Assembly (NCBI GenBank): GCA_037833965.1
Contig: AP031354.1
Location: 10,146,001-10,210,000 of the forward strand
Direction of reading: 5' to 3'
DNA length: 64,000 bases
Source: Marchantia polymorpha subsp. ruderalis
Lineage: Eukaryota > Streptophyta > Marchantiopsida > Marchantiales > Marchantiaceae
The position numbers were made by a program, and so were the translations under genes. Positions within the stretch are counted from its first letter, which is position 1. Each line of letters opens with the position of its first letter. A model generated the notes under the pieces. That model saw only the letters and a list, made by a program, of their open reading frames with translations, ran no database searches and was not told where the DNA came from. Positions 47,393 to 60,520 of the stretch are shown here, one piece after another.

Positions 47393-48859
47393 ATGGCGAA
47401 GGCCGTGGCCGAGGTGCTGCGGCTGGCAGTCATGTTCGTCATGGCCGCCATTCTCCTCCAGATCCCCATATTCTCCGGCCTTCTGAGACTCTCGGGCTTT
47501 CACGATGCTTGCCAACATTGCCGTGGCAGCTCCTCTGCTGCGTCCCCGTCCCACGAGCAGCTGCAGGTCGACCCAGAATCGGGTGGCAATGGGTCGATCC
47601 GAGCCATTCCGCAGTCCCGCAAGCTGCAACCCGTAGGCAGAGCTCAATACCCTTTCATCTTGTTCAGCGTGTATCGGTACGCTCTGAACACCTTCTTCGT
47701 GATCGGCGAAACTTCGTTGGTCGTCCGAGCCTTCGAGCATGACAAGCCTGTGTACGACTGCGAGTGGAGCCCCATGCTTGCCAACGGGACGGTCTCGGAT
47801 TCCCGCACCCTCACCCAAGCGCACATGATCTACGTCAAATTCGACGAGAATGGCATGGGTTATGGGCCTGCACTCGTCAACTGCACCTTCAACGAGTCCA
47901 TCGGATCCGATGGGTTGGGAGGAGTTCTGCGCCTGCATGTTGCCAGAGGCCCGTATCGTGGAGACAAATTCACGGTCGAAGATGTGCTCCACGAGGGCGC
48001 CAGGACTCCGGCTTCTGCTGCACGGAAGGTCTCCACATATGCATTCTGTGGGCCTCCGATGTATGGAACGATAAAAGCTAGGTGGATCCAGCACTGGTTG
48101 GCATACCACGTCTTCTTGTGGAAAGCAGACGTGCACTTTTACTTCTACAACATTGGAGGGTTCAAGACCGCCGAAGATTATCAGGTTGTGGAGCCTTACG
48201 TGAAGGCTGGCCTCCTCACCCTCATCGAGATCGAAAGCACGGCCATCGAAGATTTTCCCGCGTGGTACAAACACCAGCTCGTCTTCATCAACGACTGCAT
48301 CCATAGGACGAGGACTGCAGGGCACAGTTGGTCGTTCTTCAACGATTTTGACGAGCTGCTCTACTTCTCTCCTCCACACACAGTCGAAAGTTTGATCCGA
48401 GACCATCCGCAAGCTGCTTGGATGACATTCGCCAACATGCCTGCGTCTTCCGGGCACTGTGCTGTAAGGGAGGAGTCCCGGTGGCCGCTAGAGAGGTTGA
48501 TGTGGCACAATAAAGTGCCAGAGTGCATGAAAGCCGAGAGGGACCCCTGGATGTGCACTGGATCGCAGGGGAGAAGGAAATACATGGTCAATCCCAGCAA
48601 GGTGTTCTCCTCTGGCGTTCATAGGATCTCCATTCCTGAAGAGGGAGGAGTGGATCTGAACGGTTCGGTCGCTCGGGTTATTCATTTTCATGGAGTGCTT
48701 AGTTCTGGATCGAATGTGTGTGGGATCCCTGTCAACATGTCCCACAGTAAACAGGTCGACGACCTCACGAATAGATATGATTTCGACCAGTCCCTCTCTG
48801 ATGCGGTAGGCAAAGCTAAGGAATTTGCAAGATCTCGCAACCTCCTCACTTTAACATGA
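47393..48859 (+). CDS. GT92-family (DUF23) glycosyltransferase, type II membrane protein
   Basis: ATG 47393, 488 residues, no intron. Residues 8-33 form a signal anchor (VLRLAVMFVMAAILLQIPIF), which would place the catalytic part in the Golgi lumen. The GT92 domain covers about 205-470: CGPPMYGTIKARWIQHWLAY, ADVHFYFYNIGG, the DxD-like FFNDFDELLYF (Asp318-Phe-Asp320) for the nucleotide-sugar metal, and GHCAVREESRWP, KYMVNPSKV and a late IHFHGV. Known plant members such as the GALS enzymes extend beta-1,4-galactan side chains of pectin using UDP-galactose. Donor and acceptor here are inferred from the family only. N-glycosylation sites such as NGT, NCT and NES occur in the stem. Confidence 0.85.
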   Translation: MAKAVAEVLRLAVMFVMAAILLQIPIFSGLLRLSGFHDACQHCRGSSSAASPSHEQLQVDPESGGNGSIRAIPQSRKLQPVGRAQYPFILFSVYRYALNTFFVIGETSLVVRAFEHDKPVYDCEWSPMLANGTVSDSRTLTQAHMIYVKFDENGMGYGPALVNCTFNESIGSDGLGGVLRLHVARGPYRGDKFTVEDVLHEGARTPASAARKVSTYAFCGPPMYGTIKARWIQHWLAYHVFLWKADVHFYFYNIGGFKTAEDYQVVEPYVKAGLLTLIEIESTAIEDFPAWYKHQLVFINDCIHRTRTAGHSWSFFNDFDELLYFSPPHTVESLIRDHPQAAWMTFANMPASSGHCAVREESRWPLERLMWHNKVPECMKAERDPWMCTGSQGRRKYMVNPSKVFSSGVHRISIPEEGGVDLNGSVARVIHFHGVLSSGSNVCGIPVNMSHSKQVDDLTNRYDFDQSLSDAVGKAKEFARSRNLLTLT

Positions 48860-49663
48860 GATTAATATATTTTGAATACGTTAGTAGACCAAGTCATGCG
48901 TTCTTAGATTCTGATTATCCAGTCAAGCAATTTTCTCTGTTCTTCCTCATCATCATTAGTGATCCATAGGACTTGTACCTTTTGAGTCTAAGCCTTCTGA
49001 TGCGTCCACATATGCATACACTTGTTCATTCACTCCAAAACAGCTCAGTGTTCTAAAACTGACAACTTTCCACGCGAGAAGAATCTAAACCCTAGTTTAG
49101 TACAGGGTCATGAAGTGTTACGACCGTTATGGATGGCAATCAGATTTGTACTGTAATTACATCATCACAACATCAAAGTGCAGGAGAAAAGTGAAAGGTC
49201 TGTACAAAACTTCTTGTGGGATATAGTTCTTCGACTCCTATCAAACCATGGCAATCTGTTCCTGAGTTTTTAGGTTTCAACAATTTCTTTGGTCAGGTAT
49301 CATGTCATGACACTGATTTTGTTCTTCTGAGTAACACTATATATCAAGTAGTACTCGCTGAAGACTAGAAAACTTTAATCTGTGGAAAACTCTGATAAGC
49401 TATTGGTCAGTACTTATGTTGTTTTATTACTACTCTGCAAACAGTGAGGATGAGCTAAAAGTAGTTGCAGCCAATAATGCTCTCACTGCCCACAGTATAG
49501 GATGTGAGGACTGAAAGCCTCAATTTGGAGACATAGTTATCGAAGGGAAGATCTCAAATTATGGCTTCTTGGAAGACAAATTTTGAAGTTGAAACTTGAG
49601 ATCATGGCTACCCTGAGATATAGGCTACTATCGGACTTGAAGCTTTTTAAATTGAAATTGGTT

Positions 49664-49706
<43 letters not shown>

Positions 49707-51474
49707 TCAATCTTTATAAGTTAACACATAAGATATTGGTGTTATTGCGGATCAGGTATATCACTGTCTTACAATCAGGTAGTTCATTGATAGGGACGCA
49801 AGATCTTGCTCATCACTACATCATTCATATCAAAACTCAAAGGTTATTATTAGATGATCATGCCACGGAGGCATAATCATGGTCATGTATCATAAGATTC
49901 ATGTTCAAACATGTCTTGCAATCTTACCACGGACAAAAATACCAATGGATATAAATTTCTTTTTAAAGCATTTCTTCTTGATGATCCATGCGGACATCAA
50001 GTGAGGTTATGGATTTGACAAATGATATTGCTAGATCTACATATAATTATAATCACATAGTTAATGATGAATCATATGTACGAAACAATTTTTTTTGGCC
50101 ACATTCTTGATTTTATCAACTTTTAATAAGAAGCACATAGATTATTATTCAGGTATTTTTCCTGCAGTTGAATAAAATTTTGTAGCCTATATTTTGTTTT
50201 GAAGTAAATAGTTATTCATGTTTTTGAAGTCATTAGAATATGATGTGTTGGATTAAAATATGAATATAATTTGCTTACCATGTGACATTTAGATTGATTA
50301 AAGCAAATATTCATATGTTTCATAAGGTTGTAATAAAATTCTAGATTTCATATAAATTATTCATATTTGAATATAATATTGTAAAAATGTAAGGTTAACC
50401 GTAGTTAGAATTGGCCTCTAGTTAGGGTTCGGGCTAGTATAGGTTCGGCCAGTTAGGATTCAGGCCCGTAGTTTGGGTATTTTTTTCGTACTGATGAGTA
50501 CCCTTCAGTTTAGTTTTCACCTTTACACTTGACATAGAAAGATAGTCGAGAGTTTGGCCAGGTTAGCCTCATGTAATATTCTTGATTCAGTGAAGCTTCT
50601 ATCTGGACTTCATGGACGGAGGCTCATGTGAAGGTGAAGCACATCGGTGTGTGATTCTCATTGCACTGGACCTACGATAGATACACTGAAAAAAGTTTAA
50701 TGTATCATTTATAAACTGGACCATCATATGGTATTAGACCATCATTTGATACAAAATGTCAGTTTCCATAAACAAAAAACTATTCATCATCATTGAAATT
50801 TATCAGCTGGAAAAATCAAGAATATTTGCATGAACTCTGATAAAAAATAATAAACCTTCACCAAGATATGTTTGTATTGACATGTCTTTAAATTTCATTT
50901 CATTTCTCAGATGAAAAACAAAAACAAAAACGAAAAGAAGCTTTATTTTAAAAATAATGACTTGATAATTTCATTCAATCATTTATGAAAATATAATCTA
51001 AAAGAGAGAAAAAAATATTAAAAAAATTTGGACTTTTAAAATTCAAATAACCTGAAAAATGAAATCAGATAATTTAATTATAGATAAAAATTCATGCTTG
51101 AATTCATAATTTACAAATAATTAAGAAGTTATATGATATTTTTTGTGATTTATTAATAAGAGTCAGTATTTAAGATACTTCATCAAAGTTGTATATAAAA
51201 GTATCAAGTTATGATGTGTGATTTTGAACATATCCAAAGCATGAATAATTATTTCACATTTTTTTTACAAAAAATTCAAACATGAATATTTATTATAAAA
51301 AAGACAAAAGCAAGTATAATATTAATGTTAAATGCTTTGAAAGATCAATATGTAAATATGTTATTTGGTTAGATAAACACAAAGGTATTTTTGATCCATC
51401 TAACCTAAGTCAAATTATTTTAGACCTAGAAGTAAAAAAGAATTAAAAAAAAATTTGAGTTAAGATTTATGATC
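48860..51474. other. AT-rich desert with LTR scrap
   Basis: After the GT92 3' region there is no gene. (TA)n lies at 49667-49702. At about 50395-50700 a less AT-rich piece has TGTAAGGTTAACCG, TTGGCCTCTAGTTAG and GGTGTGTGATTCTCATTG, features shared with the piece at 55907-56157. I read both as fragments of related LTRs. Confidence 0.5.
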
Positions 51475-51484
51475 ATTCATATAT

Positions 51485-51886
51485 AGGCATGGTTAGTATA
51501 GGCGATCGTACACCGAGGCGCCTAAATTACCTAAAGTGGTGTTCACTGTAGCGCCTAAATTAATCGTAGCATCTAGTCTGTGATTGGCTCAGAATTGGAA
51601 TGTGGGAGATTTCAACTGTGAATTAGCTTCTTACGTCGTCGGACTCATAGTTCACCGAGTTGCAATCCGAAGTTTGTAAATTTAATTATCTCGTCCACAA
51701 GACTCACACCTCGACTGCAGGCCCTCCCTGATGGTCTCTCTCTCCCTCTACCTCCGAACCACTCACTAGCTTTCAAATGCATTGAACGCGACCTTTAGCA
51801 TCAAAACTAGACTAAATTGATTTCTTCAGGCGACTATATCAAGCGTATTTAGGTAATTTAGGCAAATGACTATTATTACCATGCAT
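51485..51886. mobile_element. 402-bp MITE with 10-bp target-site duplication
   Basis: The element starts AGGCATGGTTAGTATAG and ends with CTATTATTACCATGCAT, an imperfect terminal inverted repeat. Further in, CGCCTAAATTACCTAAA is answered by TTTAGGTAATTTAGGC. The flanks carry the identical 10-mer ATTCATATAT (51475-51484 and 51887-51896). The interior is far less AT-rich than the desert around it. No coding capacity. A TSD of 9-11 bp is typical of Mutator-like elements, so I class it as a probable MULE-type MITE. Confidence 0.75.
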
Positions 51887-51896
51887 ATTCATATAT

Positions 51897-54800
51897 GTTT
51901 AAGTTTTATATAATTTTTATTACTTCATTTTCAAATAATTTTATTAAACATATATGAAGAAAAATGAATAAATTTTTCAAATTTCAATACACAGTTAAAT
52001 AATTTATATCAAATATTCAATTATGATTACTTATTTTATATATTCTAAATAAATTAATATAAAAATAATTAAAAATACAAGTCTGGTATATTAAGTGAAA
52101 ATAAACACAATCAATTTGGTTGTTTTACATCCAGAGGATTAAATTGTCTATACAATTTTCATGATTTCTTGCGGTTGCAATTTTTTCTCCTTTAAAAATC
52201 AAATGTTAGCTCTTTCAATCTTAAAAATCTAGACATTAAATCAATGTGAGATGTGCATTTTTTCCTTTAGCTCTGCAATCTGCTTCTTTAAATTGAGTTG
52301 CTGAATCAAATAACTGATTATTTCTTGCATTTGAAAGCTCATGTGTTTATAATGATTATGAATTCTTAACCAAATTCATCACATCTTATAACCTTTACAA
52401 AAAATATTAACATCACATACATCATCTTTGCAATGTACTCAATTGCATCACATTTTATCATAAACAATCTAGAAAGTATCTCAGATTTTTAAAACCCTAA
52501 ACTCTAATACTCAAATTTTTTTTGCATAATCGTGAAACTTGAAAGTTTTTTATATATATTTAATTCACTCATTTCTTTTGTCATTTGACTAAAATTCCTA
52601 AATTTGATATGATTTAATTTCTCATATCTATATTCATTTATCTAGAGTATAGTAAACAAGCTAATTTTGTTCTAATACATTGATCATTTCATCTTGAACG
52701 ACATGTGTTATGAATATAACTTATTTTTATACTTCCTTTTTTGGTTTTTTATGTATATTTTGCTCAAAACACAAATCAATTATGAACATATTTCAATACA
52801 CATTTTTTTCATTCTGAAATAAATGATGCGCTGAATTTTATTTTATTCCGATAAACCTTAATCTACACAACACAATTTGTGTTATTACTATGGACTCCTA
52901 ATGGAGGTTGATTGAGGATGGAGTATCAAAGTCAACGCCTCAAATGTCTTCAAAGTCAATTGTAAAAAAATGCATGGAGTGGTTTTGATACTCTACATTC
53001 GCCTATATTGCTCAAGATGTTGTATAAAACTTTGTAAATTTTTTTTACAAAAAAAGAACAGCCAAATAAAACTAAAATTCAATCAATTGACACTCATCTG
53101 AAAATAAATGTGTCCTTTTTAGAAAAAAAAATGATGTGTCTCTTATAGATGAAAAAAGTTTGAATATTTTTAAAATTTTAAGTTACAATTTATGTTTGAG
53201 TATTTGAAAAATGAGTTATATTTAAGATAAAATATATGTTTTTGAATATATAGAGATAAAAAATTATAATTTTTTCATAAATATGTTCTGAACATGCTTT
53301 GATTTACTAAAAAAATTTGAAAAAACTCAATGCAATCTGATATATTGATTGTCAAAAAACAAACTTCAAAAATTACATATATTCACACAATATTAGTAAT
53401 AAATTGCTTGCAACATACCTTGCATTGAATAGCAGAATCAGCGAAAGCAACTACTAAAACCAAGGCCAATAAAGGTGAGTCTAGACAGTCTAAACTACTA
53501 AAACAAATTTTTGAAACATATATGTCTTATATAGAAAAATTGATGTATTTAAAAAATGATTGTTAATATATATATATATATATATAGTTTAAACTCAACA
53601 TAACAATAATAATAACGATTCATCATAAAAATAATCTTGTATTATTTTTATATTTTAGCAATTGATGATGTTAGAGTTTTTCATGCATGTTATTAAAAAT
53701 TAAATTTCTTTAATTCAAAAATAAGCTGTTACTATAACATAAATAAGCCTCAGACAACTAATCTACATTAAACTATAAAACTATAAAACTTGAACTAATT
53801 ATCAATACAATATGAAAATATATACTTAGCCTATAATGTCAGATTCATGATTATGTTGCATGTGGAATTTTTTTAGATCAAAGCTTTTTAGTTTATAATT
53901 CATCTGAAATTGATTTGAAGTTGGATTAAAGTTATTACATGAAAAAATAATGTGGAGTTCCACAAAATTTATGTGTGTAAAAATAAATTTGATTTAGTAG
54001 AGAATATTTTTTAATCAATATGAAAAGTCATATATTTTTATGAATCTATGAACACAATTTAACCATTGTATTTAAACAAAGGAATATTAAAACAAGAAAT
54101 TTTGGGTAAGATTATTTGATTTGCAAATGAATTATGGATACTTTTTTTGGCTGATTTATTTTTATTATCAGTGAAAATTTTTGTATCAGTATATTATTTG
54201 ATCTATGAATCATTGATTTTTTGAATATTTTTATTTTTAAATATTTAATTTTAATAAAAAAATCAAATTTTATTATATATGTGATCTATTTACTTCTGTA
54301 TGCATGAATTTGTAGCATGATTGAAAACTGCTGTCGCAGGGGAACCATTGGATAAAATAGAAAGTATTGGGTCCCATCAAGAATTCTGACTTCTAATGAG
54401 GTTCCATCAAGTTATTCTCTCCTTTTCAAAGAATAAAAATGTATATTAATTTTTCATACATCACTATATATTTCTTCAAAGAGATAACCGATTAATAAGT
54501 TATCGTCATTAAATGGAATCAAATTATCATTTATCATGTACCTTAAATTTACCTTAAAATAAAATGACAAACATGTATCATCAATATTCAATTTCTAATA
54601 AAATTGGCTTCAACACATGTGACTTAGTTTATTTTTTTATCAATCACAAATTATCTTGTGTCTATTTTTTCATGATATTTCCTGCATATATTCTTCTGTC
54701 ATGTATTTTTTGTATAAATCTTCAATCAAGAATGTTTGAATCTTACATCATATACAAAGAGAAAATTTTAGTTTAAAAATTTACGATTCTATGAACTAAG

Positions 54801-57800
54801 ATTTTTGTCTACCTAGAATGAAACTATAATAACTTAAATTGAAAACATACAATATTGCTATCAAATGAAAATTTATTACAAGACAACTAGGAAATAGATA
54901 GATAAATAAAAAATTTACTAAATCTAGATTTGTGAAATTATATATTGAATAGATTATACAAAAATGATAACCATTTTATTCAAATATTTTTTTTGAATGT
55001 GAAAAGGAAATTTGTGAAAGTTTTAAATGCAAGATTTTATTATTAGTAGATGTGAGAATTGATCCAAAAAATTACAAGCAATAAAGTCATATGATATATA
55101 AATGGACGTGGTGTTTCAATATACTTGATATTTTGTTTTCTATTTGATTGATAAAAATTTGTGAAATGATTATTTATGATGAGTCAAAATAAAAATAAAA
55201 TAAAAGAATAAAAAATTGATAAACATATTGTTTCTGAAATTTTGTAAATGTATCAAAATTCATTACAAAAAATATAAACAAATATTATAATTGAAAAATT
55301 GTACATTTTTCCATTTTTTTAAAAATACTGGTAGATAATTTTAATATTATCAAAAAGTTTATATAAATTTTATAATTACATTAAAGTTAATTTATTGATT
55401 TTTGAGAAAAAAAAGTACAATTTAAATTCTTTCATACAATTAAAGAATTTAATATGCAAGAAATTATAGACATTTTCTAAGATAAATATTATGATGAATA
55501 TGTTTTAAATTTATATCATATTTTACATCACTATCACATATAATATAAAAAACATATTGGTTTTTTCTTTCAATTATTGTCACGAACGGTGTCATGACCT
55601 TTTGTCATAAATTGTGGACAACAAAAGACGGTGAGATGTGGAATTTTTCCAAGAGGGTGGTAGTGAGGTTCTAATATAACAAGGAGGCGGTGCTGATTTT
55701 TCCAAATAAGGGTACGACACGAAATATTTCCATCCTTGAGTTGGTGCCGACTTTTCAATTTTAGAGCATCCTAGCAATATAAATAGAAAGCCTTGGAAAA
55801 TTGTTACTCACTCTTGATAACATAGGTTGTATTTGACCTTTCAATATCAATACTACGTTTTGTAAAGTTTACCTGCATTTTGTTAATCATAGTTAATCCA
55901 ACCATTGTTAGATTTGGCCTCTAGTTAGAGAGTGGATGTAATCCGAGTACAAGTACGTTTCTGTTCTATCTCACGTGTACACCCCCAATTGAGAGATAAT
56001 GGAAAGCTGGGTTATAGAGGTGTGATGTACATTCTCGCTTTAGTAAAGCTTTTTATGTCGGTCGCGGTCGTAGATTATATGGAGGTGATCCACCTATATT
56101 GGTGTGTGATTCTTGTCTTGTTCTATGAACTTGTTTGGAGAATAGTCAATCGCAACAATTATCTACCATCTTGCAATAATTTATTTTTATTATGATCATA
56201 TTTTTAAAGATTATAATCAAAATTAAGTATTCTTTTTATTTCTTAATATATTGATTAAGATATGATAAGTCTTTATTTCAAACTGATCATTTTTGGATAT
56301 TATAAATTTTATTTTTTTATTTTTGATATCTATCTTATGTTGTTTGTTACTGCATTTATGCATCACAATATACAAATTTTGTTATAATTTGAAATAAATA
56401 TAAAAATATCAGAATTTAAATTAAAAATTAAATTTATTATACTTTTGAATGATCTGATATGTACTTTTTATGCACACTTTATTTAATAAAATCTTTTTCT
56501 GCCTTGTAAAAAACTGGAAAAGAATTCTAAACATTTCATTTTAAGGAACATTTTCTTGCATCATTTGAATTAATTACGATAATTTAAGTAATCAACCTAT
56601 AGGTAATTTGAATCATTTTATCAAATAATTTTTTTTCAATTTAAAAAATCTGACCACATAATTTCCTTGAAATATATTATGTTCTGAAGAAAATTAATCT
56701 ATATGCAAATTTCTTTCTTCTTATATCTATTTCAATACTCTTTGTTAGTTTACATGAGATTTCGGGAATTTTTTTTCACAATCTGGAAATGTTGAAAAAT
56801 TAAAGTAAATCTGATGGACATTTCAAAGATCAAATTCATAATAATTATGGATTGCATGCATTTTAGTCCATTAAATTTTCAAATGTTATTTTTTAAATAT
56901 TTGAAATCAACAACTTTTCTCCTGGATATATATATATATATTCAAGATCAATAATAATTTTTTATAATTTTTTATAATTTTAATAATGCATTTTGTTTTT
57001 AACATAATTTTTACATAATATCATAAAGTTTATTTTTGGAGTAAATCAAAATGTGATGAACATCATAATGATCATTTCCATGTAGCCTATAAGAATTTTT
57101 TATGAAAAAATATTTTTTTTATTCATATCATAATTATTATTTCATTAATTTCATTGAAATGAAATTTATATGTTCAAATTCTTTAAAAATTTTATTATCT
57201 AAAATTTCATTTTTTTAATTGAATTTTTTTCAAAGTTTTAAATTTAACTTTATTTTTTTTAATTTCATCTTTTTATATTTAATATATTTAAAATTTTCCA
57301 CACAACCACATCAAAAGATAGTTTTACATGTAGTAATAACATAATGACTAGAATCCTTTTTATAAGATCTTGATAAAAATCTTAGTTGATAGTAAATTTT
57401 CATATAAAAGATATAGTATTGATATGTCATTGCTATGATTTGATGAGGTTTCTGAGAATATAAGTCTCATACAAGTATGTTAATCCTATAGTGCATGAAA
57501 ATGATCAACTTATGTGTAATAATGACATGCTCATGACTTGAATACTTTATTTTTGATGTTTAGCAAAATAGTATATTGTGCTCCAAGTTGCCAATTTTAA
57601 AAAGTGGAAAAAAAACGAAATGATATGTAAAAATTGAGTGTTAGAAGATATGGATATAGTTGCAGTATTCTTGCCATATGATATAAATGTGTCAAGAAAT
57701 GATCTTCAAGAATATCTCAGAGGATAAATCAAAATCATGTAGAGGACATTTGAGAAGTGTTACATGTATTAGTAAATTGATGAGATATATAATTTAGTAT

Positions 57801-58010
57801 TCATACATTTTTGTAATTTACCATATATCTACCAATATAATGTTTCAAAGATGTAATTTTCTAGACACAAGAAATACAACTCTATATCACTCCATGTTGC
57901 CAATCATGTTTCCTTTTTCACATCTCTTAAGTTTCAATTATAAATTTGATTTATTAGGAACTGGAAGTGGGTTGTATTAAACTAGAATAGACGTCTTCAT
58001 TGACCTTGGA
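51897..58010. other. AT-rich desert
   Basis: Six kilobases of very AT-rich sequence with many short runs and no gene. It contains (TA)n at about 53566-53586 and 56927-56941, a short non-AT block at 54340-54425 with CCATCAAG motifs, and the LTR-like fragment at 55907-56157. Confidence 0.6.
55907..56157 (+). mobile_element. Possible solo LTR or LTR fragment
   Basis: The segment starts TGTTAGATTTGGCCTCTAG and ends CAATCGCAACA, as in short plant LTRs. It includes TTGGTGTGTGATTCTTG, shared in form with 50395-50700. No clear target-site duplication was found, so the limits are tentative. Confidence 0.35.
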
Positions 58011-60520
58011 CATGTTCGTATGTCACCGCGCAAAGTCACTTGTTATTCAGAGGAAGAAAGTTCGAGACTTTTGCTTTCCTCACCAGATCGTCATCCTTCC
58101 AGCCAAGCCAAGCAGAGCGTAAGTAGAGTAAAGTAGAAAAGTAGAGTAGAGCAAAGCAAAGCTGGCGACTTTAATCAGTAACGTCTGCATGCATGCTGCG
58201 GAGAGGTCAGCATGCATACGACGAGCTGACACCTGCTGACACTGGCTGGCCTCCAAAAGGCGGTGGAGCCAGCGATTCGGGACCTGCGTCGCAGCGGCGG
58301 CAAAAGACAAGAGCGCGAGCTCGAGGTGCCGAGCACGATCGCGTCCATGTCATTCCCGTCCCACAATTGGGTGTCCACACACTCGCGATCTAGTAGCGAG
58401 AACCGAGATATCAATATTCTATGATATCGGCGTCGATTCTGTGAACCAGCTTTTCCTGTTTCCTGACGGGGATGCGGATCTTATCTCGATCGGACCTGGT
58501 CCAGCAGGCAGGTCCGACGAATGGGACGTGATCGATACAGCTCAATGTCCCATTTACTTTCTGTGACATATCCGCATTTTGCTCGATTTCATTTTACTGT
58601 TTTCTCCGATCCTGTGGAATTAGTTACACCTGCTCCGGGCAGCAAGAGCTCATCGGTAGTGCTGCAGTGGCATAAAAGGGATCGCAGCGGCAAGAGGCCA
58701 CAGCAGTTCGTCGGTCTATCAGTTTGGGTCGTTTGGGATTTCTTGTGTGCCGAGACCAATGCCCGTCTCGGGTGTAGAAGATCCGATTGCATCAAAGTGG
58801 AAATGCAAATTCCTGTCCGGGACTTGGCCGAACTGTGGATCATTCGTACCTTTCGTAGGATGTAAACCTGTGACTTATCCACTGTCCAGCCAAATCCCAG
58901 ACGACAATCTGCTGTAGGAAGGACTTGGTGCAGCTGTACTAATCGCGTCTGTAGGGTGTCCACTGGATGAGCGGGCTTCGACGAAGACGATACGAGAAGC
59001 TGGTAACGATTCGAGCCGTCAGAATGTGCATGGTTCTTCGTTTATTTTCCTGTCGATGCCCGTCGGTTGTCTCTCATGCAGAATAGGATAAACTTGGCAG
59101 CGAGTGCATTAGTGTTCTTGTATGTTTGCATTATTAAGAGTTCCATAGCCGCAGGCAGTCTTTTTCCGGTAAGACCCGTTGTTCTCCGTCCTAATTCTTC
59201 CAGAGTCTATGTCCTAAACTGCATTTGATATCTTCAAGATAGATAAGAATGTCGATGACGAGAAAATCTCAACAAACCAGATCCATCGAGGTCAAGAGTA
59301 CTTGAGTATGTTCTGTCATACTGTGATCTGAAGGAAGCTCTTTCATACTATACACTGGCCGGCTGGGTAATTCTTGCCCAACCGGATGTAGAACAGCGAC
59401 CACTGACCAGAAAATGTGCATCTTCTTGAATCAGTAGAATCCAGGCTTCCCGTCCAGGCTTGAAAGAACTTCGTCACGTCCGCAAGCCTTAGGCAATCGC
59501 AGTCCCCCTTACTTTTGCTGCTTCGAATATTGCAAATGCAAGTGTTTGTCGGGCATGAAAGCTGCCGCTAAAATGGAAGATGAGTAGAAGCAGGTGCATT
59601 CGATCTGTCCTTCCAACCGACAACTTTAAAGATTTCGGATATGGAGGTTGATTTAGATTTTGGATAGGGGATCCAGTCCTTATCTCATTCGTCATCTGTG
59701 AAGAGAGAATGAAAGAATAATGAAGTGAAGTAAGTGAAGAGATAATAATGCAGCATATAACCTTTTCGTCCTGGAATGTATAGCTTTGGTTATTTCCGCA
59801 CTTCATAACTGTTATTCACTTCAACCCTCACGCTGGCTTCTACTGAAAGTATTCTTTCGATAAGAAAGCCATCTGTTTGTGTTAATCCAATATTCGAATC
59901 TTGATTCATATTTGAACTGGGAAACTTAGAACCTGAATAGCAGATTTGAGAATAGTTATCTCTGTCAACTACAGGAGACTAGCTTAGTACCACAAACTTG
60001 GGTCACTGAAAGAAATCTTCAACCTCTTGACACTGAGTGAATATTCCAGCTACTTCCATATCAAAATGAACAGCCACCGTATAAAACAGGGAGTGGATCA
60101 TAACTAATGGACGCCTCGGTCACAACGAGAAACCTTCAACAGCGATGTGGTACGAAATAAGAAGACGGGGAGCATGTTCTCTTATCTAAACCCAAATGCC
60201 GACATGTACCACCAAGTAGAGAACATATGAAACGTCGTGAAATGCCTTGATAATTGGGGTTTTCTCCTCCTTGTAGAACCCACACTCTTCACTTGTCAAA
60301 TCAAAGAAAAATGAAGATGGAAGATATTTGTCTTCACCACTCTTATAATCAAGAACAATCTCACAGAACTGACCACTGACAAATTTAACCCATATACTCT
60401 GGGAGAGAAGATCTGACCTCTCACTTCAGAGAAAGTCCGAAATGCAGTGCGAAGGATAATTCCGATGGGAAGATGATCTTCGTTACCTAACATGCATTCG
60501 ACCGTGAACAAGTCGGCCAG

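Noticed and set aside
47183-48457. 424-codon open frame on the minus strand
   Set aside because: Antisense shadow of the GT92 gene; no domain in it.
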